Below are positions 55,080 to 63,646 of a stretch of 64,000 bases of DNA, piece by piece; the first letter of the stretch is position 1; each line of letters begins with the position of its first letter. The translations under genes were made by a program, and so were the position numbers. The DNA comes from Sulfuritalea sp. (GTDB lineage: Bacteria; Pseudomonadota; Gammaproteobacteria; Burkholderiales; Rhodocyclaceae): assembly GCA_016716965.1 (NCBI GenBank), contig JADJUP010000002.1, positions 1 through 64,000 on the forward strand. Reading direction: 5' to 3'. Under the pieces are notes generated by a model. It saw only the letters and a program-made list of their open reading frames with translations. It had not been told where the DNA came from and did not search any database.

Positions 55080-56531
55080 ATGAAGCAAGGTCTCCAGCTC
55101 AGGCTTTCGCAGCATCTGGCATTGACGCCGCAGCTGCAGCAGTCGATACGGCTGCTGCAGCTTTCGACGTTGGAGTTGAACGCCGAAATTGACCAGGCGC
55201 TGCAGGAAAACCCCTTGCTGGAACGCGACGATCCGGGCGAGCCCGCGCTATATAGCCTCGGCGCCGCCGGCGACTCGTCGGCAACACCGCAAACCGCTCC
55301 GGCACCTGACAGCGACGACCGCCGCGAAGCACAAGGTGGCGACGACGAAGGCTGGGGCATGGATTTTTCCGGCGCCCACGGCCAGCGCGATCCCAACGAC
55401 GACGACCTCGACAGCGGCGAAACGCAAACCGCGTCTACCTCCTTGCGCGAGCACCTGGGGCCGCAAGTGGCCATGACCCAGCTCCCCGACCGGGAGCGGG
55501 CGCTGGTCGGCTTCCTGATCGAAGCGCTCGACGACGACGGCTACCTGACGCAGTCGCTGGAGGAACTGGTCGACCTGCTGGTCAACGAGGACGACGAACT
55601 GCGTGAAACGCTGCTGGAAGAACTCGGCATTGCCTTGCGCCACCTGCAGAACCTCGATCCGCCGGGGATCGGTGCGCGCAATGCGCAGGAATGCCTGACA
55701 CTGCAACTGAAATGCCTGCCCGATTCCGCGCCGCGCAAGCTGGCGCTGGCCATCGTTGACGGCCACCTCGACCTCCTCGCGGCGCGCGATTTCGCGCGCA
55801 TTCGCAAGCTGCTGGGTTGCGACGATGACGAACTGCGCACCGCGCAGACCCTGATCCGTTCGCTCAATCCGCGCCCGGGCGCGCAGTATGCGACGACCGA
55901 CACGCGCTACGTCGTGCCCGACGTGGCGGTGCGCAAGGTCAATGACAAATGGGTTGTCAGCCTCAACCGCGATGCCATGCCGCGCCTGCGCATCAACCGG
56001 CTCTACGCCGACATCCTGCAGCGTCACCGCGGCGGCAATGGCTCCTCGGCGGGCCTGGCCAGCCAGCTGCAGGAAGCCAAATGGCTGATCAAGAACGTGC
56101 AGCAGCGCTTCGACACCATCCTGCGGGTATCGCAGGCCATCGTCGACCGGCAGCGCGCCTTCTTCGACCACGGCGAAGTCGCGATGCGGCCGCTGACCCT
56201 GCGGGAGATTGCGGAAACCGTCAGCCTTCACGAGTCGACGATTTCGCGCGTGACGACCCAGAAATACCTGGCGAGTCCGCGCGGCATTTTCGAGCTCAAG
56301 TACTTTTTTGGCAGCCACGTCGCCACCGATACCGGCGGCGCGGCCTCCTCAACCGCGATTCGGGCGCTGATCAAGCAATTGGTCGGCGCCGAGGACGGCA
56401 AGAAGCCGCTCTCGGATGCCCGTCTCGCGGAAATCCTCGGCGAGCAGGGCATCGTCGTGGCACGTCGCACCGTAGCGAAGTACCGCGAACTGCTCGGCAT
56501 TCCGCCGGTAAACCTCAGAAAAGTTCTCTGA
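55080..56531 (+). CDS. rpoN: RNA polymerase sigma-54 factor
   Basis: 483 residues. Region I is Gln/Leu-rich (LQLRLSQHLALTPQLQQSIRLLQLSTLELN), region II acidic (about 55-125), region III holds the core-binding part, followed by the HTH (LREIAETVSLHESTISRVTTQKYLASPRG) and the RpoN box ARRTVAKYREL near residue 465. Directs -24/-12 promoters for nitrogen, pilus and other functions. Order lptB-rpoN-hpf-ptsN-hprK is the conserved proteobacterial cluster. Confidence 0.97.
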   Translation: MKQGLQLRLSQHLALTPQLQQSIRLLQLSTLELNAEIDQALQENPLLERDDPGEPALYSLGAAGDSSATPQTAPAPDSDDRREAQGGDDEGWGMDFSGAHGQRDPNDDDLDSGETQTASTSLREHLGPQVAMTQLPDRERALVGFLIEALDDDGYLTQSLEELVDLLVNEDDELRETLLEELGIALRHLQNLDPPGIGARNAQECLTLQLKCLPDSAPRKLALAIVDGHLDLLAARDFARIRKLLGCDDDELRTAQTLIRSLNPRPGAQYATTDTRYVVPDVAVRKVNDKWVVSLNRDAMPRLRINRLYADILQRHRGGNGSSAGLASQLQEAKWLIKNVQQRFDTILRVSQAIVDRQRAFFDHGEVAMRPLTLREIAETVSLHESTISRVTTQKYLASPRGIFELKYFFGSHVATDTGGAASSTAIRALIKQLVGAEDGKKPLSDARLAEILGEQGIVVARRTVAKYRELLGIPPVNLRKVL

Positions 56532-56555
56532 GAAAACATTTGACCAGGAGGCATC

Positions 56556-56873
56556 ATGAATCTCAACATCACCGGACATCACGTTGAAGTCACCCCGGCA
56601 ATTCGCGAATACGTGAAGGGCAAGCTGGAACGGGTGTTGCGGCATTTCGATCAGGTGACCAGCTCGCACGTCATCCTGTCGGTTGAGAAGCTGCAGCAGA
56701 AAGCCGAAGTCACGTTGCACGTCAAGGGCAAGGACATATTCGCCGACGCCACGGACGCCGATCTCTATGCCGCGATCGACCTGGTGGCCGACAAGCTCGA
56801 CCGCCAGGTGGTCAAGCACAAGGAAAAGGTTTCCAACCACACCCACGATAACAAGCGCCAACCGGCCGAGTAA
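56556..56873 (+). CDS. hpf: Ribosome hibernation promoting factor
   Basis: 105 residues, short HPF/YfiA form. MNLNITGHHVEVTPAIREYVKGKLERVLRHFD, then a lysine-rich VTLHVKGKDIFADATDADLYAAIDLVADKLDRQVVKHKEK. Binds 30S to promote 100S dimers in stationary phase. Follows rpoN after 24 bp with an AGGAGG RBS. Confidence 0.93.
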   Translation: MNLNITGHHVEVTPAIREYVKGKLERVLRHFDQVTSSHVILSVEKLQQKAEVTLHVKGKDIFADATDADLYAAIDLVADKLDRQVVKHKEKVSNHTHDNKRQPAE

Positions 56874-56988
56874 GGCTACCGCAATCCCGGCAAGGCACGG
56901 CGGCGCGGACCGGAAACCCACCCAACCGGGTTCGCGGTTTATACTCCCGCCGCCGCAACTTCCGTCCTATTGCAGGATTGCTTCCACA

Positions 56989-57447
56989 ATGAACCAGATC
57001 GCCAGCCTGCTGCCACTTGACAACGTGGTGGCCAACCTCGACGCCAGCAGCAAGAAGCGGGTATTCGAGCAGGTCGGCATATTGTTCGAGAACCATCAGG
57101 GCGTCGCCCGCAGCACGGTCTATGACGCCCTGTTCGCCCGCGAAAAACTCGGCTCGACCGGCCTTGGCCAGGGCATCGCGATTCCCCATGGCCGCATCAA
57201 GGGCCTGAAGACGCCACTCGGCTGCTTTGTCCGCCTGGCCACGCCAGTCCAGTTTGACGCACCCGACGGCAAACCTGTCGGACTGATATTCGTGCTGCTG
57301 GTACCGGAAGCCGCCAACGAACACCATCTCCAACTGCTCTCCGAACTGGCCCAGATGTTTTCCGACCGGGCGTTTCGCGAGCAGCTCGCGGTCGCCGCGG
57401 ATGCCGCAGCGCTGCACGGCCTTTTCGCCAATTGGCACGCGAACTAG
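56989..57447 (+). CDS. ptsN: PTS IIA-Ntr protein
   Basis: 152 residues, PTS EIIA-2 fold. The phosphoacceptor His is in GQGIAIPHGRIKGL; KKRVFEQVGILFENHQGV and LVPEAANEHHLQLLSELAQMF agree with EIIANtr. Regulates K+ and nitrogen/carbon balance through phosphorylation. A possible -10 (TATACT, 56940-56945) lies in the 115-bp gap after hpf, which may give ptsN its own promoter. Overlaps hprK by 16 bp. Confidence 0.94.
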   Translation: MNQIASLLPLDNVVANLDASSKKRVFEQVGILFENHQGVARSTVYDALFAREKLGSTGLGQGIAIPHGRIKGLKTPLGCFVRLATPVQFDAPDGKPVGLIFVLLVPEAANEHHLQLLSELAQMFSDRAFREQLAVAADAAALHGLFANWHAN

Positions 57448-58385
57448 TCGTTTCCCAGCTTTTTGAACGCAACCGGGAGCGCCTGCAGCTCTCCTGGGTG
57501 AGCGGCGGCATGACGCGGGCAATCTGCACCAGCGAACACGTCGTTTCACCCGCCGACCTGATCGGCCACCTCAACCTCATGCATCCGGAACGCTTGCAGG
57601 TGATCGGTGCGCCGGAAGTCGCCTGGGCGGCACGCCACGCGCCGGAAAAAGTCGCCCACCACATGCAGGAAATCTACACCGCGCGCCCGCCGGCCATCAT
57701 CATCGCCGACGGCTGCACGATCAACGAAGGCGTGCGCGCCGGCTGCGAGGCATCGGGTACGCCGCTGCTGACAACGCCGATGTCGTCGGCTTTCGTGATC
57801 GACACGCTACGTTATTTCGTGTCCCGCCAGCTCGCCGAAACCGGCACGCTGCATGGCGTCTTCCTCGACGTGCTGGGCATGGGCGTGCTGATCACCGGCG
57901 ATTCCGGCGTCGGCAAGAGCGAGCTCGGGCTCGAACTGATATCCCGCGGACACGGCCTGGTCGCAGACGATGTGGTCGACGTCTCGCGCATCGGCTCCGA
58001 TACCCTGGAAGGCCGCTGCCCGGAACTGCTCAAGGACTTCCTCGAGGTTCGCGGACTGGGACTGCTCAATATTCGTACCGTGTTCGGCGAAACCGCCTGC
58101 CGACGCAAGATGCGCCTGAAGCTCATTGTCCACCTGCAACGGCCGACGCCGGGCGTTCCGGAAGCTGCCCGCCTGCCGCTCGATGCACAGACCGAAACCA
58201 TCCTCGGCGTGCCTGTGCGCCGCGTCACGCTGCCGGTTGCGGCCGGCCGCAACCTGGCGGTGCTGCTGGAGGCCGCGGTGCGCGCCACGGTGTTGAAACT
58301 GCGCGGCATCGACAGCATGCAGGAGTTCGTCGAGCGCCAGGAAGCCGCGCTGCGCGCCGACAGCAGCGGCAATTCGGTCAACTAG
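57432..58385 (+). CDS. hprK: HPr kinase/phosphorylase
   Basis: 317 residues. The N-terminal domain (VSQLFERNRERLQLSWVSGG) precedes a kinase domain with Walker A GDSGVGKSELGLELISRGHGLVADD and the signature region EVRGLGLLNIRTVFGETACRRKMRLKLIVHLQ. Phosphorylates HPr on Ser. A TTG start at 57432 overlaps the ptsN end and gives the family's usual N-terminus; no better start exists. Last gene of the rpoN cluster here. Confidence 0.94.
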   Translation: MARELVVSQLFERNRERLQLSWVSGGMTRAICTSEHVVSPADLIGHLNLMHPERLQVIGAPEVAWAARHAPEKVAHHMQEIYTARPPAIIIADGCTINEGVRAGCEASGTPLLTTPMSSAFVIDTLRYFVSRQLAETGTLHGVFLDVLGMGVLITGDSGVGKSELGLELISRGHGLVADDVVDVSRIGSDTLEGRCPELLKDFLEVRGLGLLNIRTVFGETACRRKMRLKLIVHLQRPTPGVPEAARLPLDAQTETILGVPVRRVTLPVAAGRNLAVLLEAAVRATVLKLRGIDSMQEFVERQEAALRADSSGNSVN

Positions 58386-58447
58386 ACCGACAACCGCGCG
58401 TTAAGCAGGCACGGCCAACTGCCGTCCATAAACCAAGGAGATTACCG

Positions 58448-58849
58448 ATGAACAAACTGATCGCGCTTGCCCTGACCACGCTATTCGCCACCAGCATGGC
58501 CTATGCTCAAGCACCCGCCGCGGCCCCGGCCAAGGCTGCTCCGACGGCAGCTGCCAAGCCCGCCGCTGAAGCCGCCAAGCCCGCCGCGGCAGCTCCGGCT
58601 GCGCCCGCCGCCAAGGCGGCCGCTGGCGACTGCGAAGCAAAGGCCGTGGGCAAGAATGGCAAGCCGTTGGCCGGCGCCGCCAAGACCGCGTTCATGAAGA
58701 AGTGTGAAGGTGGTGCCGCCGCGGACAAGCCCGCCGCCGGCAAGTCGGGTTGTGAAGGAAAGGCCGTGAGCAAGGACGGCAAGCCCCTCGCTGGCGCCGC
58801 CAAAGCCGCTTTCATGAAGAAGTGTGAAAAGGATGCCAAGGCCAAGTAA
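58448..58849 (+). CDS. PsiF-repeat periplasmic protein
   Basis: 133 residues. Signal peptide (MNKLIALALTTLFATSMAYA), then an Ala/Pro/Lys-rich linker and two PsiF repeats, each bounded by Cys: CEAKAVGKNGKPLAGAAKT ending FMKKC, and CEGKAVSKDGKPLAGAAKA ending FMKKC. PsiF is phosphate-starvation-inducible in E. coli; function unknown. AAGGAG at 58435-58440 gives a strong RBS and a terminator follows, so it is monocistronic. Confidence 0.85.
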   Translation: MNKLIALALTTLFATSMAYAQAPAAAPAKAAPTAAAKPAAEAAKPAAAAPAAPAAKAAAGDCEAKAVGKNGKPLAGAAKTAFMKKCEGGAAADKPAAGKSGCEGKAVSKDGKPLAGAAKAAFMKKCEKDAKAK

Positions 58850-58867
58850 TTCAGCCTGCGCCCCCGC

Positions 58868-58894
58868 AAAACGCCGGCCCCGTGCCGGCGTTTT
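58868..58894 (+). terminator. Rho-independent terminator after the PsiF gene
   Basis: CGCCGGC (58872-58878) pairs with GCCGGCG (58884-58890) over a 5-base loop, flanked by AAAA and TTTT, 18 bp after the stop codon. The A/T flanks make it work in both directions in principle. Confidence 0.85.
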
Positions 58895-58919
58895 CGTTTG
58901 GTGGCGCTAGAATCGGGGC

Positions 58920-59153
58920 ATGAACCCGCCCTCCACTCCACCTCCCCAGTACGAACCCGGCGGCGATCGCATCATGATCGTCATCGTCCTGATTGTCCTC
59001 ACGGCACTGGGCGGCATGGCCTGGAGCTTTCTCTCGCGACAGAATGCGCCCGCCGACGCGCCGGAAATCAAGTCACGTCACTTGCCGCCTTCGGCCAAAC
59101 CTGCACCGGCACCCGCCGTGGTACCTGCGCCGACTCCTGCGGCACCGAAGTAA
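58920..59153 (+). CDS. Small single-span membrane protein
   Basis: 77 residues, not recognised. A Pro-rich N-terminus, one membrane helix (IMIVIVLIVLTALGGMAWSF, about 18-37), and a Pro/Ala-rich tail whose end (VVPAPTPAAPK) is encoded partly by a degenerate dispersed repeat. No strong RBS was identified. It precedes padR but the intervening palindrome suggests separate control. Confidence 0.6.
   Translation: MNPPSTPPPQYEPGGDRIMIVIVLIVLTALGGMAWSFLSRQNAPADAPEIKSRHLPPSAKPAPAPAVVPAPTPAAPK
59115..59139 (+). repeat. Degenerate copy of the dispersed 25-bp repeat
   Basis: GCCGTGGTAC then TGCGCCGACTCCTG; the CA of the core is CT. It encodes VVPAPTP at the end of the small membrane protein. Confidence 0.5.
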
Positions 59154-59158
59154 GCCCC

Positions 59159-59191
59159 TATGCAACGGCTTGCACTGCAATTCGTTGCATA
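59159..59191. promoter_or_regulatory. Nested palindrome upstream of padR
   Basis: Outer arms TATGCAACG (59159-59167) and CGTTGCATA (59183-59191) are perfect; inside lies TTGCACTGCAA (59170-59180), itself palindromic. It ends 13 bp before the padR ATG. The recurring TTGCA/TGCAA half-sites suggest a cooperative operator for the PadR protein. Confidence 0.75.
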
Positions 59192-59204
59192 GTATCTTCC
59201 GGGC

Positions 59205-59765
59205 ATGTCGCTGGACCATGCCCTGCTCGTCTCCCTGCTCGAAAAGCCCAGTTCCGGCTACGAACTGGCGCGCCGCTTCGACCGATCAATCGGCTACTTC
59301 TGGCACGCGACACACCAGCAAATCTACAAGGTGCTGGCAAGGATGGAGGAAGCAGGCTGGATTTCCGGCGAGGTGCAGTCCGGCGAAGCGGCGCCCGACC
59401 GCAGGCTGTACTCCGTAAGCCCTGCCGGTCGCAGTGAAGTTTCCCGCTGGCTGGCCGCGCCTACCGAGCCTGAAGGAGTACGCGACAGCCTGATGGTCAA
59501 GCTGCGCGGCGCGGCTTTCGGCGATGCCGGTGCCCTGATACCCGAACTCGAACACCATCGCGCCCTGCATGCCAATCGCCTGACGGCGTATCGCGTGATC
59601 GAGGCGAGGGATTTTTCCGGCACGCTGGATCGTCAGCGCGCCCTGCAATACCAGGTCCTGAAGAGCGGCATCCGTTTCGAGCAGGGCTGGCTGGAATGGT
59701 GCGAGGAGGCGATCACCCTCCTGCATAGCCATGAACAAGACCCACCAAGGAGAGAGAAGACATGA
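59205..59765 (+). CDS. PadR-family transcriptional regulator
   Basis: 186 residues. An N-terminal winged helix (LDHALLVSLLEKPSSGYELARRFDRSIGYFWHATHQQIYKVLARMEEAGWI) with the PadR Y.L and W..H.Q.Y patterns, then a C-terminal helical dimerisation part. Local repressor; ligand unknown, although phenolic acids or related compounds are typical. It overlaps the flavoenzyme by ATGA and lies just after a nested palindrome, so it likely controls both genes. Confidence 0.88.
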   Translation: MSLDHALLVSLLEKPSSGYELARRFDRSIGYFWHATHQQIYKVLARMEEAGWISGEVQSGEAAPDRRLYSVSPAGRSEVSRWLAAPTEPEGVRDSLMVKLRGAAFGDAGALIPELEHHRALHANRLTAYRVIEARDFSGTLDRQRALQYQVLKSGIRFEQGWLEWCEEAITLLHSHEQDPPRREKT

Positions 59766-61780
59766 GCAATCCCTACCCGCACCTGCTGGCCCCGCTGGAC
59801 CTCGGTTTCACCACGCTGAAGAACCGCGTGCTGATGGGCTCGATGCATACCGGCCTGGAAGACATCGGCAACAGCCACGACCGCATGGCGGCCTTCTACG
59901 CCGCACGCGCCAAGGGCGGTGTCGGGCTCATCGTCACCGGCGGCTTTGCGCCGAACCAGGACTCGATCGTCATGCAGGGCGCATCGATCCTCGACAACGA
60001 AACGGAAGCCCTCAAGCATCGCGTCATCACCGATGCGGTGCACGCGCATGGCGGCAAGATCTGCGTGCAGATCCTGCACACCGGGCGCTACGCCTACACC
60101 AAACGCCCGGTGGCGCCGTCGGCGCTCAAGGCGCCGATCAATCCCTCGACGCCGCACGCGCTGACCGAGGAGGAAATCCAGCAGACCATCGCCGATTACG
60201 CGCAGTGCGCCGCCATGTGCCAGTTCGCCAACTACGACGGCGTCGAGATCATGGGCTCCGAGGGCTACCTGATCAACGAGTTCCTCGTGCCGCAGACCAA
60301 TCACCGCGAGGACCGCTGGGGCGGCAGCCTGGAGAACCGCATGCGTTTCGGCCTCGAAGTCATCCGCGCCGTGCGCGCCCGCGTCGGTGCCCACTTCATC
60401 ATCATCTTCCGCCTCTCGATGCTCGACCTGGTCGAAGGCGGCTCGACCTGGGACGAAGTGGTGACCATGGCCAGGGAAGTCGAGAAGGCCGGCGCCACGA
60501 TCATCAACACCGGAGTCGGCTGGCACGAGGCACGCATACCGACCATCTACACCGCCGTGCCGCGCGCCGCCTACACCTGGGTCACGGCGCGCATGAAGGG
60601 CGAGGTGACGATCCCGCTGATCACCACCAACCGCATCAACGATCCGCAGGTCGCCGAGGACGTGATCGCGCGCGGCGATGCCGACATGGTCTCGATGGCG
60701 CGCCCCTTCCTCGCCGATGCCGAGTTCGTGAACAAGGCAGCCGCCGGCCGCGCCGACGCCATCAACACCTGCATCGCCTGCAACCAGGCCTGCCTCGACC
60801 ACATCTTCTCGCGCCAGCTCTGCTCCTGCCTGGTCAATCCCTTCGCCTGCCATGAACTTGACGTCGAAGTACTGCCGACCGACGCACCGAAGAAAGTGGC
60901 GGTGGTCGGCGCCGGCCCGGCCGGGCTTGCCGCGGCCACGCAGCTCGCCGAGCGCGGCCACCAGGTCACGCTGTTCGATTCCGCATCCGAGATCGGTGGC
61001 CAGTTCAACCTGGCACGGCGCATCCCGGGCAAGGAGGAATTCGGCGAGACGCTGCGCTACTTCGGCACGCGATTGAAGGAATTGAGGGTCGATGTGCAAC
61101 TCAATCGCCGTGTCACCAGCGCCGACTTTTCAGGCTACGACCACGTCGTCGTCGCCACCGGCATCGTGCCGCGCACGCCGGCCATTCCCGGCATCGAACA
61201 TGCCAAGGTGACGAGCTACATCGACCTGCTCGAAGGCCGCAAGCAGGCTGGCAAGAAGGTGGCGGTGATCGGCGCCGGTGGCATCGGCTTCGACGTCGCC
61301 GAGTTCCTGACGCACGCCGGCGATCATGGCGATCCGATCAGCGCCTATCGCAAGGAGTGGGGCATCGACCCGAACTATTCCGACAAGCGCGGCGGCCTCA
61401 CCGCGCCGCAGATGGCGCCAAGCCCGCGCGAAGTCTGGCTGCTGCAACGCAAGGCCACCAAGCTCGGCGACGGCCTGGCCAAGACCACCGGCTGGGCGCG
61501 CCGCCTGCTGCTGCAGAAACGCGGCGTGCACATGCAGGGCGGGGTCGAGTACCTGAAGATCGACGACGCCGGCCTGCACATCGCGATCGACGGCAAGCCG
61601 CAGGTGCTCGCTGTCGATACCATCGTCATCTGCGCCGGACAGGAGCCGCGCCGCGATCTGGTCGCCGGGCTCGAAGCCGTCGGCATCGAATACACGCTGG
61701 TCGGCGGTGCCGACGTGGCGACGGAGCTCGACGCCAAGCGCGCCATCTGGCAGGCGACCGAGTTCGCCGTCGAGTACTGA
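59762..61780 (+). CDS. 2,4-Dienoyl-CoA reductase-like OYE-family flavoenzyme
   Basis: 672 residues. The N-terminal OYE barrel (LKNRVLMGSMHTGLED, HDRMAAFYAARAKGG, LHTGRYAY, NYDGVEIMGSEGYLINEFL) carries FMN; CIACNQACLDHIFSRQLCSC gives the four Cys for a 4Fe-4S cluster; the C-terminal half has an FAD Rossmann motif (VAVVGAGPAGLAAATQLAERG) and an NAD(P)H one (VAVIGAGGIGFDVAEFL). This is the FadH-type layout. The true substrate may be an unsaturated fatty or aromatic-derived CoA, or a xenobiotic enone. Regulated with padR. A dispersed repeat encodes VTSADFS. Confidence 0.9.
   Translation: MSNPYPHLLAPLDLGFTTLKNRVLMGSMHTGLEDIGNSHDRMAAFYAARAKGGVGLIVTGGFAPNQDSIVMQGASILDNETEALKHRVITDAVHAHGGKICVQILHTGRYAYTKRPVAPSALKAPINPSTPHALTEEEIQQTIADYAQCAAMCQFANYDGVEIMGSEGYLINEFLVPQTNHREDRWGGSLENRMRFGLEVIRAVRARVGAHFIIIFRLSMLDLVEGGSTWDEVVTMAREVEKAGATIINTGVGWHEARIPTIYTAVPRAAYTWVTARMKGEVTIPLITTNRINDPQVAEDVIARGDADMVSMARPFLADAEFVNKAAAGRADAINTCIACNQACLDHIFSRQLCSCLVNPFACHELDVEVLPTDAPKKVAVVGAGPAGLAAATQLAERGHQVTLFDSASEIGGQFNLARRIPGKEEFGETLRYFGTRLKELRVDVQLNRRVTSADFSGYDHVVVATGIVPRTPAIPGIEHAKVTSYIDLLEGRKQAGKKVAVIGAGGIGFDVAEFLTHAGDHGDPISAYRKEWGIDPNYSDKRGGLTAPQMAPSPREVWLLQRKATKLGDGLAKTTGWARRLLLQKRGVHMQGGVEYLKIDDAGLHIAIDGKPQVLAVDTIVICAGQEPRRDLVAGLEAVGIEYTLVGGADVATELDAKRAIWQATEFAVEY
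61107..61131 (+). repeat. Dispersed 25-bp repeat, strong copy (inside the OYE-family gene)
   Basis: GCCGTGTC, core CAGCGCCGACT (61117-61127), TTTC. In frame it encodes VTSADFS; the same peptide and frame as the gntR copy, in an unrelated protein. Confidence 0.8.
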
Positions 61781-61783
61781 AGC

Positions 61784-62869
61784 TCAGGACAGGAAGTCGC
61801 CCCACGATCCCGGCACGCGCACCGGCAACGGTTCGTATCCGGGCATCGCGATCAGGCGCTGACGAAAGGTGTTGCCGTGCAGGCGTGCGAGGAAGGCCTT
61901 GCCTTCGACGCTGGCTGCCGTCGTTTTGCGCAGCGCAAAGCCGTAGCGTTCCCAGACCAGCGGGATGAAGCCCAGGTCGTAGCGCACCGCCGCCGCCTCG
62001 ATGCCGAAACCGACATCGGCCTGCCCGGCGGCGACGGTGGCGGCGATTGCCTCGTGGGTGAATTCCTCGTGGGCGTATCCCTCGATGTCTTCCGGCCGCA
62101 GGCCGTTGGCGGACAGCAACTGGTCGATCAGGCCGCGGGTGCCCGACCCGCGCTGGCGATTGACCATGCGCAGGCCACGCCGCGATGCATCTGCCAGCGT
62201 AAGTACGCGATGCGGGTTGCCGCGCGCAACGATCAGGCCCTGGCAGCGACGCATCAGGGGCAGGCAAACATGCACGGCCGGCTTCAGCCAGCGGCTCAGC
62301 GAGGCGGCCAGTTGCTCTTGCGTCCATGTCTCCGGGACGTGGAAACCGACGATGTCGCACTCGTCGCGGCCTAACGTCGCCAGCGCCTCCTCGCTGCCGC
62401 GCCAGAACAGGTCGAAGCTGATGCCGCGCCCATGCTCGATCCAGTCGGCCAGCGCAAGGTCGTGGCTGGCGGCCACCCGCAGGCGCTCGGGAACGGCCCT
62501 CACCACGGGCGCCAGCAGGTCGCGCAAGCGCCGTTCCCAAGGCGCATGGGCGACACCCAGAGTCAGGCGCGCCGCGCCGTCGAGCTGGACGATCGACTCC
62601 CCGAGTTCCGAAAGTCGCGTCCCGCGCCCGCGTTCCATGACCACCAGCGCCACGCCCAGCGCCTCCTCGCAGCGCCGCAGCAAACCCCAGGCCGAACGAT
62701 AAGACATCCCGGCGGACTTCGCCGCCACGCCCAGGGCGCCTCCCTCAGCCAGCGCGGTGAGCAGCGGCAGCAGGCGCGAGGTATCGATCTCGCCAAGCAG
62801 GGGGCCCAGATCCCATTCCCAGCGCAAACGGGGTAAGGCGCTACGATCATTTGTTGCAGTAGATGACAT
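61784..62869 (-). CDS. ModE-like HTH / periplasmic-binding-fold regulator
   Basis: 361 residues. The N-terminal winged helix is ModE/LysR-like (LLPLLTALAEGGALGVAAKSAGMSYRSAWGLLRRCEEALG), followed by a PBP-like domain (from about 130) with RQRGSGTRGLIDQLL and GQADVGFGIEAAA, as in molybdate/tungstate-sensing or substrate-binding-protein-derived regulators. Divergent from tupB, so probably the local oxyanion-dependent regulator. The domain pair resembles regulators annotated with molybdopterin or tungsten uptake; ligand is inferred. Confidence 0.82.
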   Translation of the reverse strand: MSSTATNDRSALPRLRWEWDLGPLLGEIDTSRLLPLLTALAEGGALGVAAKSAGMSYRSAWGLLRRCEEALGVALVVMERGRGTRLSELGESIVQLDGAARLTLGVAHAPWERRLRDLLAPVVRAVPERLRVAASHDLALADWIEHGRGISFDLFWRGSEEALATLGRDECDIVGFHVPETWTQEQLAASLSRWLKPAVHVCLPLMRRCQGLIVARGNPHRVLTLADASRRGLRMVNRQRGSGTRGLIDQLLSANGLRPEDIEGYAHEEFTHEAIAATVAAGQADVGFGIEAAAVRYDLGFIPLVWERYGFALRKTTAASVEGKAFLARLHGNTFRQRLIAMPGYEPLPVRVPGSWGDFLS

Positions 62870-62908
62870 ATTTGATCCTTTGAATACGTACTTTACCCTT
62901 GCCGGCCC

Positions 62909-62928
62909 TTATGCACGACGATGCATAA
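62909..62928. promoter_or_regulatory. Palindrome between the ModE-like regulator and tupB
   Basis: TTATGCA (62909-62915) and TGCATAA (62922-62928), perfect 7-bp arms, 6-bp spacer, 14 bp before the tupB ATG. Position and symmetry fit a site for the divergent regulator. The region from 62870 is AT-rich (GAATACGTA), as for a promoter. Confidence 0.65.
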
Positions 62929-62941
62929 ACGCTGCCCGACC

Positions 62942-63646
62942 ATGACCGAGTTCACCGCAAGCTTTCAGACTGCCTGGCAACTGCTCGTTTCAAGCGATGC
63001 GCGCCTGTTTGGCATCGTCGTGCTGAGCCTGGGCGTCAGCCTGGCTGCCACGCTGATCGCCTGCGTGGTCGGCATGCCGGTCGGTTCGCTGCTGGCGGTC
63101 GGCCGCTTTCCCGGGCGCCGGGTCCTGATCGTGTTGTTCAACGGCCTCATGGGCCTGCCGCCGGTGGTGGTCGGACTGCTGGTTTACCTGCTGCTCTCAC
63201 GCGCCGGCCCGCTGGGCAGTTACGGATTGCTGTTCTCGCCCACCGCGATGGTGATCGCACAGGCCGTGCTGGTGACCCCCATCGTCGCCGCGCTGACGCG
63301 ACAGGTGATCGCCGACGAATGGAGCGAGTACCGCGAAGCTTTGCGTTCGCTCGGCGCCAGTCGCGCCCGCGCCGCTGCCACCTTGCTCTGGGACGGGCGC
63401 TTCTCGCTGTCGACGGCGGCGCTGGCCGGCTTCGGCCGCGCCATCGCCGAAGTCGGCGCCGTCATGATCGTCGGCGGCAACATCGACGGCGTGACGCGCG
63501 TGATGACCACCACCATCGCCCTGGAAACCAGCAAGGGCGACCTGCCGCTGGCGCTGGCCCTCGGTTTCGTGCTGATCGCCGTGGTGCTCTCGATCAACGC
63601 GGTGGCCTACGCGGTGCGCGGCTGGGCGGAAAGGCGGTGGGGGTGA
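62942..63646 (+). CDS. tupB: Tungstate-type ABC transporter permease
   Basis: 234 residues, about six membrane helices. EWSEYREALRSLGASRARAAATLLWDGRFSLSTAALAGFGRAIAEVGAVMIVGGNIDG is the EAA loop and following helices characteristic of TupB/ModB-like proteins, and the last phrase (AEVGAVMIVGGNI) is typical of TupB. The ATG at 62942 is chosen; one at 62921 lies within the palindrome. It overlaps tupC by 4 bases (GTGA). The substrate, tungstate over molybdate, is by family resemblance. No tupA precedes it in the window. Confidence 0.85.
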   Translation: MTEFTASFQTAWQLLVSSDARLFGIVVLSLGVSLAATLIACVVGMPVGSLLAVGRFPGRRVLIVLFNGLMGLPPVVVGLLVYLLLSRAGPLGSYGLLFSPTAMVIAQAVLVTPIVAALTRQVIADEWSEYREALRSLGASRARAAATLLWDGRFSLSTAALAGFGRAIAEVGAVMIVGGNIDGVTRVMTTTIALETSKGDLPLALALGFVLIAVVLSINAVAYAVRGWAERRWG

